DNA from: a virus
DNA: 44,347 bases
IMG/VR virus record: IMGVR_UViG_3300020190_000109
Coordinates: 1-44,347 of that record
Strand: one strand, 5' to 3'
Position numbers and translations under genes: made by a program. Below, one piece after another: positions 9,836-18,833 of this stretch. The notes beneath the pieces are model-generated. The model had not been told where the DNA came from. It ran no database searches and worked only from the letters and a program-made list of their open reading frames with translations. Position 1 is the stretch's first letter; the number at the start of each line of letters is the position of its first letter.

Positions 9836-9855
9836 GATACTACTTATATAGTATC
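9836..9855. promoter_or_regulatory. Inverted repeat with GATACTA half-sites upstream of the hub operon
   Basis: GATACTA at 9836-9842 and its reverse complement TAGTATC at 9849-9855 are separated by six A/T bases. The element lies about 35-55 bases upstream of the hub gene start and after the terminator of the tube gene. It is therefore in the right place for an operator or promoter of the baseplate transcript. A TATATA-rich core could serve as a -10 element on the minus strand. Related GATACT/AGTATC elements occur at 23957-23965 and 43433-43447. Confidence 0.4.
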
Positions 9856-9865
9856 ACACGAAAGC

Positions 9866-9903
9866 AAAAAAAAATAAGCCCCCGGTAAAGCTACCGGGGG
9901 CTT
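9866..9903 (-). terminator. Rho-independent terminator after the tail tube gene
   Basis: A perfect 12-bp stem (AAGCCCCCGGTA paired with TACCGGGGGCTT, 9876-9903) has a 4-base loop. On the minus strand it is followed by an A and then nine consecutive T (9874-9866). It starts 13 bases after the tube gene and separates the head/sheath/tube transcript from the hub/baseplate transcript. Confidence 0.95.
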
Positions 9904-9915
9904 AAATAATTTTAC

Positions 9916-10419
9916 TTAACTAATAGTGATACCTTCAGCAGTGCCCTGCCACTGGTTTGCAACAATATTACGACCCGATGTTGCACCAAAAGACATTGTG
10001 TCTACTTTACAAAACTGCAACATGTAAGATGTTGGACCACCAGACCTAACCTGTCCATGCTGGTTAGCCATCTGGTCATCTACAAAGTCTGCTTTCTCTA
10101 CACCTACTTTAAAGGTAATAGTAAATCGACGAGCACGTTTAATTTTATTATTTCTACTAATACTATTGCTATCAAAAAATCCAAAAGTGTCTTGTAAAAC
10201 TTTTGTATTTAACATACCGCGTTCACACTGCCAAACAATATTAACTTCACCGTCTAGGTGTCGTGGGATACGTTGATTAAGTTCTAAGTATGTTTCCGTA
10301 ACGTTGACAACACGTACTAGAATGGATGTAAAACGGCCAACTAAGATTGGACCGCCAATGGCAGTAATACTAACATCCACGTCAAACCCCTGAATAGGGT
10401 CAAGAATATTATTTGACAT
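9916..10419 (-). CDS. Tail tube protein (probable)
   Basis: This 167-residue protein is beta-rich. Strands such as 'FDVDVSITAIGGPILVGRFTS', 'VRVVNVTETYLELNQRIP' and 'RARRFTITFKVGVEKADF' fit the single-domain beta-barrel of contractile tail tube proteins. Its length is typical (about 140-175 residues). It lies immediately downstream of the sheath gene, 16 bases away, the standard sheath-tube order, and a strong terminator closes the transcript after it. The phrase 'HLDGEVNIVWQCERGMLNTKVLQ' resembles the long loop region used for stacking of tube rings. No signature motif proves the call, so position carries most of the weight. Confidence 0.72.
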   Translation of the reverse strand: MSNNILDPIQGFDVDVSITAIGGPILVGRFTSILVRVVNVTETYLELNQRIPRHLDGEVNIVWQCERGMLNTKVLQDTFGFFDSNSISRNNKIKRARRFTITFKVGVEKADFVDDQMANQHGQVRSGGPTSYMLQFCKVDTMSFGATSGRNIVANQWQGTAEGITIS

Positions 10420-10435
10420 TACTGTATTCTCCTAA

Positions 10436-13400
10436 TTATTGTCCAGCTTGAACAGTAACTGAAACAGGTACTACTCTATGTAAGCCTACTGTAATAAAGT
10501 CTGCTGGGTACACCGGGGTAAAGAACATATCTACCCTTAACATACCTTGAGCAATCATGTTTGGTGTATTGTTTTCTGAGTCAACCTTAGTTTGCTGGAA
10601 TCCATCAATTCGACCTTGTAGTTTCAACATGTACATAATTTGATCTACTGTTCCTGCAACTGTTGAACGTAGCTGACTATTATTAGGTTCAGACTTTGCA
10701 AACTGCAGAGCCTGGAAGGTTGTACCCCGAATAAAGTTATAAACCCTACGGAGTGCAATCCAATTCCATGCCGGGTCTGAAGATAGGCTCCTACCATTTA
10801 GGCAGTGGAAATTACCGGATACTTGATCTGGAATAATCATTTCCAGCCTGGCCTTTGTATATGCGTTATAAGCCTGGCTGCCTGTTACAGGAATGTCTAC
10901 TGCAGAAATTCCGGTAAATGGTGCTGCACTTGTACGCGCAGCTGGTGAAGCTTCAAAGCGCTGCATAGCAGCAATATGCCCAGCGTAGAAACCGTCTGGT
11001 GGTGTAGACAGTGGTGCAAGATCTGAACGCTTAGAATATGTAGACCATCCACCAACCATGACTGCATAAGGACTATCAAGATTAGCTGTTTGTAACTGCG
11101 CCTGAGAAGCAGATAACCTGCGATCAGCTGCTAGTACTGCAATTCGAAGTCCGTTAATTTCATTAGATGCTGCAGCTTTTTCAATAAGCTTCTGACGAAC
11201 TCCTGGGTGTGTATTTCCAGAAGCAATTAAAATATTTACTGAATCTGAGTCAATTGCGTCCAGAACACGAAGATAGTCTTCAAATGTTGGTGGAGGACCA
11301 TCCTGACCACCTAGTAATGGTAGATCTGATACAGCATGAATATCATCATCCAATGCATCCTCTAGGGGGTTTACATAAATAGCTTTAATGTAATTTGATT
11401 GGCTTGTAGGAATAACAACTCGATAAGGCTTGCTGCCGTCTAAAGAAGTTTTCAAGTCAAACTGGAAGATCTCAACATCACCGTTATAAGTAGCGGTCAG
11501 AGAGATAAGCCCATTGTCCTTCAATACACTTACTTTTGCAAGATTGGACCATATCCCTTCAGAAGCAGCTTCAATCCTTAGTACATCCCCATTTACAGCC
11601 TTACCATATACTTCAGTGCTAAAAGAGCCAAGGTTATTCTGGGCAGCATTACCAGTTAGAGTATACTGGCCAATAACAACCTGATCACGGGTTGCTTGAT
11701 TTACAGTTTTAATTACTAAATTTCCTGATGCGTCAATTTCAGCAACAACATAGTTACTACCGTTATCTCCTACTGCTGGGTTACAGGTAGCTGCAGCTAA
11801 AGATTTTGTAACTCCATTAATTGTTACTTCACCAGAATTCAGCGTTAAAAGAACTTTGTTAGAATCCCACGAAAGTGTTGCTGTTGCTTGAGCGCGAACA
11901 AACTTACGGCGGCTAATTACAACATGTCCCTTTTTAGGGCCATCTTCACCGCCTTGAAGTAAAACGCTTAAACCATTTGATAGGTCAGATAGTAGGGCAT
12001 TTGGTGCTCCGGAACGGTACTTCATACCTAGTGAACCAATTGTCGACAAACTGCCAGACTGATAAAGTCCAACATTTAGTAGTGAGGCATTGCCTTCTGC
12101 ACCTAAAAACCTACTTGTAAGTACAAGTTCGTTTAAAACTGGTCGTACAGTTGCTGTAAGACCTAGACCCCGACTATTCAAGCTCTGGGATAGAGCTGCG
12201 GCAAGAGACTCTGCAGTAGTAGATCCCTGAACCACGTCTGCTTCTGCCCCTAGCATTATGTGGAGATGGAACGGCTTTACGGCACCTCCAGGCTTAAAAA
12301 GTTTAGAATTAGACCAGGTTGCAGTTACGTTTGCGGAAACCTTTGCACTAAGAGTAACATCAGCACTCATTGGTGCAGCAGGAGCAGGACTTACTGTTAG
12401 GACACCAGCATTTGCTACAAAATTTAAGTCGGAACGTGCTTCCTGTAACTGACGCTTTAGGTCTGCAACTAGGGCAGCTACAGTAACTAATGCAGGTTTT
12501 AAAACACCAGGATTGTTAAGAGTCGCCGTTCCAGTAGGAGAAGGGCTACCTGTTGCAGGTATCACAGAAGCCGTAATACTAATGTTAGCAAATGACTTGT
12601 TAGCCACTGCAGCTACTGTTAAAACACCATCATTAGCAACGGTTAAAGTTACATTTCCCTGTGCAAGAAAAACTGGATTTTTTTGTGTAAAGTTTGTCCG
12701 AATATCATCCATAAGGTTTTTAATAGTATTACTACTGGTTTTAAGAGTTGATTGAACATTAATACCACCAATAGTTACTGAGACCTTTTCACCCTCGGCA
12801 ATAGCTGCGGGAGTTACAGTTACAGACTGTGCATCCTGACGAGTAGCAGTAGCCTCAGTAAGTCCAACTTTTGCGGTTACGAAGTTTCCATTAGCTACTG
12901 ACGACCCTAAAGTAACTGTTAAGTCGCTTGAAATTGCAGACTGGTCGTACTCTACCGCAAAATTCAAGTTGCTACCAGAAAGCCTAACCAAGCTATCTGG
13001 AAGAAGTTCAGCACCATCTGGGAGCATAAACTTCATACCGCTATTAGCAACAACACTACCAGGCTGGTTACGATCTACAAGTCGAAGAGCTAGTGGAAGA
13101 CCATCGATTGATGATTGAAGGTTTACAACGTTACCAGCTGCAGAAGCTCGCATAAATCCAAAGTTAAAAGCATTAACTGCAGTAACAATGTCTTGAGCTA
13201 GATCTTCTTTTGAAGTAACGCCTTCTCCTAAAACAGGAACTACATATCCTGTAGACATCAATACAACCTTGCCACTTGCAGTTGCAACACCATCTAACAC
13301 AGGACGCAGATAGCCTGTTGCGGGGCGAGCTTGTCCCATTACACGTCGGACACCAAAGTCCCGAGCGCCCTGGTCCATTGCAGTTTGAATTGCAATAGAA

Positions 13401-13585
13401 CCATTCTTTGTGTCAGTACCAAAAATCTTTGCTAAATTTTCAGGTGTATCAACTAACACAAACTGGTTGTTAGGACCTTTTGTAAATTCCCCTACAACCC
13501 CAATACGGGCAAAGGAAACTGGTGCAACAGGCCTAGGGCCTACGTCGCTCTCATCAAATGAGATATTTGGGAAAATATCAGCCAT
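10436..13585 (-). CDS. Tail sheath protein, unusually long (1049 aa)
   Basis: The chosen start is ATG at 13585, behind AGGAGGAAGG, giving 'MADIFPNISFDES'. The N-terminal about 110 residues read as a sheath entry domain ('GVVGEFTKGPNNQFVLVDTPENLAKIFG', then 'A...GA..F.VRRVMG'). The C-terminal about 300 residues, from 'LLGGQDGPPPTFEDYLRVLD' near 753 to the end, hold the conserved sheath domain. That domain includes 'LNGRSLSSDPAWNWIALRR' and 'FIRGTTFQALQFAKSEPNN'. It forms the contractile outer sheath around the tube. Sheaths usually run from about 400 to 660 residues. Here about 640 residues of Val/Ala/Thr/Ser-rich beta sequence lie between the two conserved parts. This looks like several Ig-like or adhesin-type domains that would decorate the outside of the tail. 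Confidence 0.88.
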   Translation of the reverse strand: MADIFPNISFDESDVGPRPVAPVSFARIGVVGEFTKGPNNQFVLVDTPENLAKIFGTDTKNGSIAIQTAMDQGARDFGVRRVMGQARPATGYLRPVLDGVATASGKVVLMSTGYVVPVLGEGVTSKEDLAQDIVTAVNAFNFGFMRASAAGNVVNLQSSIDGLPLALRLVDRNQPGSVVANSGMKFMLPDGAELLPDSLVRLSGSNLNFAVEYDQSAISSDLTVTLGSSVANGNFVTAKVGLTEATATRQDAQSVTVTPAAIAEGEKVSVTIGGINVQSTLKTSSNTIKNLMDDIRTNFTQKNPVFLAQGNVTLTVANDGVLTVAAVANKSFANISITASVIPATGSPSPTGTATLNNPGVLKPALVTVAALVADLKRQLQEARSDLNFVANAGVLTVSPAPAAPMSADVTLSAKVSANVTATWSNSKLFKPGGAVKPFHLHIMLGAEADVVQGSTTAESLAAALSQSLNSRGLGLTATVRPVLNELVLTSRFLGAEGNASLLNVGLYQSGSLSTIGSLGMKYRSGAPNALLSDLSNGLSVLLQGGEDGPKKGHVVISRRKFVRAQATATLSWDSNKVLLTLNSGEVTINGVTKSLAAATCNPAVGDNGSNYVVAEIDASGNLVIKTVNQATRDQVVIGQYTLTGNAAQNNLGSFSTEVYGKAVNGDVLRIEAASEGIWSNLAKVSVLKDNGLISLTATYNGDVEIFQFDLKTSLDGSKPYRVVIPTSQSNYIKAIYVNPLEDALDDDIHAVSDLPLLGGQDGPPPTFEDYLRVLDAIDSDSVNILIASGNTHPGVRQKLIEKAAASNEINGLRIAVLAADRRLSASQAQLQTANLDSPYAVMVGGWSTYSKRSDLAPLSTPPDGFYAGHIAAMQRFEASPAARTSAAPFTGISAVDIPVTGSQAYNAYTKARLEMIIPDQVSGNFHCLNGRSLSSDPAWNWIALRRVYNFIRGTTFQALQFAKSEPNNSQLRSTVAGTVDQIMYMLKLQGRIDGFQQTKVDSENNTPNMIAQGMLRVDMFFTPVYPADFITVGLHRVVPVSVTVQAGQ

Positions 13586-13598
13586 GGTAACCTTCCTC

Positions 13599-14909
13599 CT
13601 ATTGGGGGCTTGGATTAGGGGAATCAAACAACAGAAACTCTCGAATTGGTCGACGAGTTTCAAAGTTTAGTCCGTATACCTGTCCTGTAATCAGGTACAA
13701 ATCATTGGTTGCTGGATTAATCATATCAGAAGGATCTATTCGTTCCCCAACTTTTGGATGACCAACTCCATACACCAAGTGAAACTTTTCCAAATTCCAA
13801 GACACCGAGATCCACTGAGATTTATCAGTTAAGTCTAACGCGCCGTTTACCAACTTTGCATTTGGGCCGGGAATTTGTGTAAACGGGCTACCGTCATAAG
13901 TGAATAATTGATTTGTTATCTTGTTAAAGTATAGCGGAATATCGCCTAGTGTGAGCACACCAACTGGTAAAAGATCTAGGTTAATAAATGATTTTGTAGT
14001 ACCAGGTCCATACAAAGCTTCTGTTGAGAGCGGTTGATTAGTTTGTGGATTATAGAGAGTACTTATACCATCATCCTCGGAAACACGCCAAGATCTCCAG
14101 CTAAGCGGCTGTCTAGTAGGGGTATTTAAAAATACCTGACCAAAACCAGTTAGTACCGTACCAAGAGCTGGTCTAAAAAATACAGGATGGCCATTAGCTT
14201 CTAGTGATCCAATTAAAATATCCTTTCCACGAATGATGCCATCAGTTTTCCAAGAACGTAGTGGATTGTAATATACTTGCCACATTAATTCTGCTGTATG
14301 CAAAATAAGGCTTCCGCCCTGGTCCCATGTAGTTGATATATGATTAATCCAGGTTACCTGGGAACCTCTAATTAATCCACCTAAATTAAAAAGTTCGTTA
14401 GACAGGGCAAGCCTTATATACTCGGCGTAATCTCTAAGTATTTGTTCTGCATAATTAAACTCAAAAGTTTGTACACCAAGGTTAGTACCAAATAATCCAC
14501 GTTGACCAAGGCTTGTATTTGCTTGTTTCTTTGTATCAAGCGTATAGCCAAGCATATCAAGTCGTATTTTTATATTTGCCGTAGCCATATCGATGGCTCG
14601 TATAGGATTTTGTGGATCAGGTCCAATCAGCCCGTATGGTACTAAAGATACACTTGCATTTTTAGACTCTGGTGTAGGCCTGCTTGTTCCTTCGTAGTAG
14701 TACGGATAAACAGAAACTGTTAATCCCTGTTCTTTAAGCTCTACACCAGAAAAGTTTCTAAACTTTACAGGTTTAACTAAACGACCGTCTGGTCCTACAA
14801 TATTTGCTGCACCTGTAAGAAGCTCATGTTTAGCTAGCTCTGTAATAGTCTTTTCAATAATATCGTTTAAAGTTGTAGGTTTACCAAAGGTACGAGTTTG
14901 TAAGCTCAT
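13599..14909 (-). CDS. Probable neck/head-tail joining protein (unrecognised)
   Basis: The likely start is ATG at 14909, two bases after the TAG of the preceding gene, giving 436 residues beginning 'MSLQTRTFGKPTTLND'. The N-terminus is helical ('LNDIIEKTITELAKHELL'). The body is mixed alpha/beta, with aromatic-rich phrases such as 'LTVSVYPYYYEG' and 'AELMWQVYYNPLRSW'. No family is recognised. The gene lies between the head genes and the sheath gene, where neck, tail terminator and sheath-terminator proteins are usually encoded. An upstream ATG at 14954 would overlap the previous gene by 44 bases and has no better ribosome binding site. The function is inferred from position. Confidence 0.5.
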   Translation of the reverse strand: MSLQTRTFGKPTTLNDIIEKTITELAKHELLTGAANIVGPDGRLVKPVKFRNFSGVELKEQGLTVSVYPYYYEGTSRPTPESKNASVSLVPYGLIGPDPQNPIRAIDMATANIKIRLDMLGYTLDTKKQANTSLGQRGLFGTNLGVQTFEFNYAEQILRDYAEYIRLALSNELFNLGGLIRGSQVTWINHISTTWDQGGSLILHTAELMWQVYYNPLRSWKTDGIIRGKDILIGSLEANGHPVFFRPALGTVLTGFGQVFLNTPTRQPLSWRSWRVSEDDGISTLYNPQTNQPLSTEALYGPGTTKSFINLDLLPVGVLTLGDIPLYFNKITNQLFTYDGSPFTQIPGPNAKLVNGALDLTDKSQWISVSWNLEKFHLVYGVGHPKVGERIDPSDMINPATNDLYLITGQVYGLNFETRRPIREFLLFDSPNPSPQ

Positions 14910-14910
14910 A

Positions 14911-16518
14911 CTATCGTCCGCTATCCAGCATACGACGTATGCGAGCAAGGCCATCTTTCATTTGATTAGAAGGATTAGCCTCTACAGACTTAGCACTACC
15001 TGTACCACGAGCATCAAGTGTGACACTTTCTGTGCGGCCTAGCGTAATAGAGCTAACAACTACAGAATCTACATCAGGATCAAAGGACTGTACGTTGTAA
15101 GCCCTTGTGGCTAATGCAGTATCAATACCCTCTGGGAGGGCTGTAATCTGGAACAGGAACTTCATGTCAGTTTCAGGATCAGTACTAAAACCAACAAGGT
15201 CTAGAGCAGGTACATACGAAATCGCTCCAACTACGTCTGTAACCTTGATAGACGGGAGTACAGCTCCTAAAACCTGTTGTGCTGCACGCTTGTTACCAAG
15301 GTCCACTGCAATCGCCTCAACGAGGTTTAGTGCTGTCCAACCATTTTGTACAGGGATTGTAACCTCAGCATGTACGCGTGCTGGCGTATTGCTATGGCCA
15401 CCTGTTACTACTTGGGAAATCTTGTACTTAAGTGTATTAGCTGAATTATCAGTTTTTAAAGCAGATAGTGTGCCAGATACAATTGCTGGCTGTACCCTAA
15501 AACATAAAATATCTGATGGATGGAAATTAACGCTAGGATCCATTGGCATAATAAAATCAGAGTTTCTGATATCTGCCAGAATAACAGGATTCTGCGTGGA
15601 GCTAGCTAAAGCATAGTCAGCTCCGTAACCAACAAGCAGCCCAGAAAGTCCAGGTCGTAAAGCTCCACCTTCAGTGTGGACAAGACTCATGCTAGCTAAA
15701 GCTGCAATTGCTGTGGTGCTTTGACGATTTTGTAGTGTAGCCTCAAATACTTGACCACTAACCTTGGCCGTATATGAGACACCAGCAACAACTACAACAC
15801 GTTCTGCTGCCTTTGGTGTATTGCTTTTATCCATTGAAATCAGTTCAATCTGCCGAATACCGGCAAGTTGGATAGATTTCAAAGACAGTTTTCTTAGTAA
15901 CTGTGCAGGTGTATCACCGATAGCAACTGGGATCGTAAGGGCTTTACCATCAAAATAAACCCGTAGCTCACCAGCTTCCTGTGCTCCCGTATAGGGTGAT
16001 GCACTTGCATAAGCTGCCTGGTATGTTGCTGGGTCAGCATCGAGTGCTAGACCAAAGCTACGTGCCTGCAGGTTTTCAGTTACAGTAGCCCTAATAGCTG
16101 TAACAACGCCACCTAGAACTGGTGAGCGAATAAAATCTTCAAGATCTTTCTCAGCTTGCTTTTCTAGCATCTTTGCGTAATCACGCTGCGGATCGAGCTG
16201 AGCTGCAAGACGAGCCGTCATAGATGCACAAGCAAATCGAGCAATAATGGCTCGTAAGCCCTCGGCAACTATTTCAGTATTTAGTACGCGGTCTAATAAC
16301 AGTTCTGCTGCCCGCTGTAAAGTGGGGTCTGACAGATCCGTAATTCGACCGTAAAAAACGTTACGACCCAGGGTATCGGTAGCTGTAAGCAGCTTGAACC
16401 GAACCCTGGGGTAAGCGTGTACCTTGACGTATGGCGCTACCTCATCATCGGTAGCATTACTCAAGATAACATTGAGTGCGCGTACCATGTCATAGGTAAC
16501 AGTTTCTGCGAAGTCCAT
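14911..16518 (-). CDS. Hypothetical virion protein between capsid and sheath genes
   Basis: This 535-residue protein has no confident family. Residues 1-150 are helical and contain 'ETVTYDMVRALNVILSNATDDEVAPYVKVHAYPRV', cut here only for orientation, followed by many Ala/Arg-rich helices. The remainder is beta-rich with Val/Thr/Ser strands. A charged C-terminus ends 'GLARIRRMLDSGR'. It starts at ATG 16518, 38 bases after the Ala/Glu-rich gene. Its place between the capsid genes and the neck/sheath genes suggests a head-tail connector, a head completion protein or a structural adaptor. Codon use is intermediate between the G/C-ending capsid genes and the A/T-ending baseplate genes. Confidence 0.45.
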   Translation of the reverse strand: MDFAETVTYDMVRALNVILSNATDDEVAPYVKVHAYPRVRFKLLTATDTLGRNVFYGRITDLSDPTLQRAAELLLDRVLNTEIVAEGLRAIIARFACASMTARLAAQLDPQRDYAKMLEKQAEKDLEDFIRSPVLGGVVTAIRATVTENLQARSFGLALDADPATYQAAYASASPYTGAQEAGELRVYFDGKALTIPVAIGDTPAQLLRKLSLKSIQLAGIRQIELISMDKSNTPKAAERVVVVAGVSYTAKVSGQVFEATLQNRQSTTAIAALASMSLVHTEGGALRPGLSGLLVGYGADYALASSTQNPVILADIRNSDFIMPMDPSVNFHPSDILCFRVQPAIVSGTLSALKTDNSANTLKYKISQVVTGGHSNTPARVHAEVTIPVQNGWTALNLVEAIAVDLGNKRAAQQVLGAVLPSIKVTDVVGAISYVPALDLVGFSTDPETDMKFLFQITALPEGIDTALATRAYNVQSFDPDVDSVVVSSITLGRTESVTLDARGTGSAKSVEANPSNQMKDGLARIRRMLDSGR

Positions 16519-16556
16519 TAAAACCTCTCGAGACCCTTACCTAGACATAGTGCTTT

Positions 16557-16970
16557 TTACTCAGCCTGTGCGGCTTCGGGCTCGGCTTTCTTACGACCGC
16601 GACCTTCTGCCTTTACTACAGGCTCTTCAGCTGCAGGAGCAGCTTCTACAGCAGGCTCTTCAGCCTTTTCTTCGACAACTGGCTCTGGGGCGACAACAGG
16701 TTCAGCCGCTGGGGCTTCAACCTTAGGAGCTGCAGGAGCTGCAAGAGCAGCCTTAAGCTCAGCAAGGGAGAAGTTCTCGGGACTGAAGTATGCAAAACCC
16801 TGACCAGAAATACTGCTAAAACCAACTGGAGAGTAGTGGCTTCCACCACGAATCTCGAGTAGTTCCCGGACAAGAACAGGATCCTCAGAGTGGACTAAAT
16901 CGCCCACCCCGAGTACCCGGTCTAGCTTTTCATTCCGGTGTGCATGTCGAGTCAACAATACGTACTGCAT
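16557..16970 (-). CDS. Small virion-region protein with Ala/Pro/Glu-rich tail
   Basis: This 137-residue protein follows a ribosome binding site (GGAG, 9 bases from ATG). The N-terminal 75 residues look like a compact domain: 'HRNEKLDRVLGVGDLVHSED', then 'VRELLEIRGG' and 'YFSPENFSLAELKAAL'. The C-terminal 60 residues are a low-complexity Ala/Pro/Glu/Val tail ending in a short basic-acidic stretch ('GRGRKKAEPEAAQAE'). Such a tail is likely extended and flexible. The gene lies after the capsid and decoration genes, so a head completion or accessory head protein is plausible. The family is not recognised. The tail is GC-rich and repetitive at the DNA level. Confidence 0.5.
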   Translation of the reverse strand: MQYVLLTRHAHRNEKLDRVLGVGDLVHSEDPVLVRELLEIRGGSHYSPVGFSSISGQGFAYFSPENFSLAELKAALAAPAAPKVEAPAAEPVVAPEPVVEEKAEEPAVEAAPAAEEPVVKAEGRGRKKAEPEAAQAE

Positions 16971-16995
16971 CGATGCTTACTCCTATTACGTCAGT

Positions 16996-17556
16996 TTATA
17001 GACGACGAGCCTTGAGGTTGCTAACGGCTGTAATATCGTTGGTATCAACTTCAACAACAGCTAGAGCAAGGCTCCGACCCTTGTAGAAATCGCTATCAGG
17101 GATCTGAGCGCCCATCTTGAAAGCTGAAGCATCGTAGTTAGCTTCAGGAACTACAGCAATTTCAGAACCAACCTGAACACCAGCTGCGGCACCATTGGCA
17201 GGATCAGCAGCAAGAAGAGCAGCAGCCATATCAGCAGCTACGAGCTTACCACCATAACGAAGTTCAAAAGCATCAACAAGGCCGTTAGCATCAACTGTGG
17301 GATGAGCATACAGAACATAGAAACCATCGTCAAGGCCGTTAACTGAAGGAGCAGCAACGCCAGCAGCCATAGTTGCGTTACCGACCTGAAGGTCAATAGA
17401 GGGAGAGACATGCACGCCAAGAGCGCGCTTCATCTTGATGAGGCCGGGGGCAACGGTGGCAACACCTGCACCTGACCGAGCGACGAGACAACCTGCAACT
17501 ACCCGAGCTTCACCAAATCGGGAGTCTAGACCGCCCCACTGTTCATTGAGTCCCAT
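16996..17556 (-). CDS. Probable capsid decoration / head stabilisation protein
   Basis: The start chosen is ATG at 17556, behind AAGGAG, giving 186 residues beginning 'MGLNEQWGGLDSRFGEARVV'. The protein is rich in Ala, Gly, Val and Asp with many short strands ('ARVVAGCLVARSGAG', 'DGFYVLYAHPTVDANG', 'LALAVVEVDTNDIT'). It fits a beta-structured structural protein. It immediately follows the major capsid gene and shares its G/C-ending codon use, as expected for an abundant virion component. No decoration family signature is recognised, so the role is inferred from position, composition and codon use. A start at 17604 would read through the stem-loop and lacks a ribosome binding site. Confidence 0.55.
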   Translation of the reverse strand: MGLNEQWGGLDSRFGEARVVAGCLVARSGAGVATVAPGLIKMKRALGVHVSPSIDLQVGNATMAAGVAAPSVNGLDDGFYVLYAHPTVDANGLVDAFELRYGGKLVAADMAAALLAADPANGAAAGVQVGSEIAVVPEANYDASAFKMGAQIPDSDFYKGRSLALAVVEVDTNDITAVSNLKARRL

Positions 17557-17583
17557 GATATTTCTCCTTGGGGTTTGAAGTAT

Positions 17584-17606
17584 GGGTGGGGTTTTAGGCC
17601 CCACCC
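17584..17606 (-). promoter_or_regulatory. Stem-loop between capsid and decoration genes
   Basis: An 8-bp GC-rich inverted repeat (GGGTGGGG / CCCCACCC, 17584-17591 and 17599-17606) with a 7-base loop sits just after the capsid gene stop. No T-run follows it on the minus strand. It is therefore better read as a transcript-stabilising or attenuating hairpin that sets the ratio of capsid to downstream product than as a full terminator. Confidence 0.5.
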
Positions 17607-17619
17607 TATACTAACTTAC

Positions 17620-18804
17620 TTAAGCGATAACAGTTGCACCACCGATGGCGCCTTCGATGTCTGAAGCAAACTGAGCAACAGTCATCAAGCCGATCCAATC
17701 GGGATACTTGACGTAGGGCAGACCGCAGTTACCAATCTGGACAGAGCGGCCAGGAGCCTGGGGAGGAGTGGTATCGGGGCCGGAACGGCTCCACATACCG
17801 GGCTTGCCATCTGGAGCTTCACCAGGAGCATACTGAGTAGCGCCAAGCTTGATGCCGGGCTGCATCTGGTGCATGGCAGCGAGAAGAGCAACACGGTTCT
17901 GGGGCCAGATCTTGTGGCGACCAGCAGTCCCACTAAGAGCGCCGGCAGTACCAGCAACGGCCCCATCATCTACGATCATATCGAAGGTGACAACGCGGAG
18001 ACCGGCAATGGCTTCGATTTCACCATCACGCCAGGTGACGTGACCGGTGACGTTACCAGCACCGGAACCCTCTAGGAATCCACGAATACGGGGGTGGATT
18101 TCAAGCATGGTCTTGAGGTCGCTGGTCATAACCAGGTGAGTTGGGGGAGTCTTGGCTAGGTTGAGCATGCGGCGACGCATCTTGATGATGTCGTGTACAG
18201 GGTTGGAGTTGGTGAAGTCAGACCATTCATAAGAACCCTGAGCATTCTGGAAACCAGCAGTACCAACGGTACCAGGATTAGCAATAGTAACCAGGTTCTG
18301 AGCGGGGATACCGGTGTTGACGTTGATGGACATGCCGGTGCGGGGATCGGTGTAGTTGATTGCACCAAGAATGGCCTGTGCACGAAGAAGGGTCCACAGC
18401 ATGTTCTGACGAGCAACAAGCTGCTGCATACGATCAGTAACAACCTGAAGGCCATTGGCTTCGTTCATGGTACCGGGTTCACGCAGGTTGTTGATAACAT
18501 CCTGGGGAATGAAGTCGGACTCACGAATGTAGACGGGGAATACTGACATCCGCTCAACCTTGGTGGAAGGCTGGAGGGCGTCTGGACGACCGGGCTCAAC
18601 AATGGGTGAGAACCCGAGATCCATGGTCACACGCTCGATTACGATTGTGCGATCCTGGGTGTACTGTGGGGGGAAGAATTCAGCAAGGGGATCACCGGCG
18701 AACTGCTCGAACTTCTTTGCGAGCATGGTGAGCTGTGTGGGACCCAGTGCCAGAATGTCTACTGGTGTGGTCTGGGCCCAATCCTGGGCGAAGGGGGAAG
18801 GCAT
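17620..18804 (-). CDS. Major capsid protein, lambda gpE-like
   Basis: This 394-residue protein has the length and pattern of gpE-type HK97-fold capsid proteins. The N-terminal arm includes 'PTQLTMLAKKFEQFAGDPLAEFFPP'. An E-loop-like region has 'IVIERVTMDLGFSPIVEPG'. A 'YIRESDFIPQDVINNLREPG' segment corresponds to the conserved 'i...d.i....l'. The long spine helix includes 'QVVTDRMQQLVARQNMLWTLL', followed by the beta-rich axial domain with 'THLVMTSDLKTMLEIHP'. A good ribosome binding site (GAGGAG) precedes the ATG. The gene is visibly GC-richer with strong preference for G/C-ending codons, consistent with high expression. It directly follows the protease/scaffold gene, the usual order. Confidence 0.88.
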   Translation of the reverse strand: MPSPFAQDWAQTTPVDILALGPTQLTMLAKKFEQFAGDPLAEFFPPQYTQDRTIVIERVTMDLGFSPIVEPGRPDALQPSTKVERMSVFPVYIRESDFIPQDVINNLREPGTMNEANGLQVVTDRMQQLVARQNMLWTLLRAQAILGAINYTDPRTGMSINVNTGIPAQNLVTIANPGTVGTAGFQNAQGSYEWSDFTNSNPVHDIIKMRRRMLNLAKTPPTHLVMTSDLKTMLEIHPRIRGFLEGSGAGNVTGHVTWRDGEIEAIAGLRVVTFDMIVDDGAVAGTAGALSGTAGRHKIWPQNRVALLAAMHQMQPGIKLGATQYAPGEAPDGKPGMWSRSGPDTTPPQAPGRSVQIGNCGLPYVKYPDWIGLMTVAQFASDIEGAIGGATVIA

Positions 18805-18833
18805 AATTTTTAGTCTCCTCTAAGTACTAGGCC

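Noticed and set aside
13599-14954. Longer start for the neck-like gene at 14954
   Set aside because: It overlaps the previous gene by 44 bases. The ATG at 14909, directly after the upstream stop, gives the typical tight spacing seen throughout the operon.
16996-17604. Longer start for the decoration-like protein at 17604
   Set aside because: It would place a GC-rich stem-loop inside the coding sequence and has no ribosome binding site, whereas 17556 follows AAGGAG.
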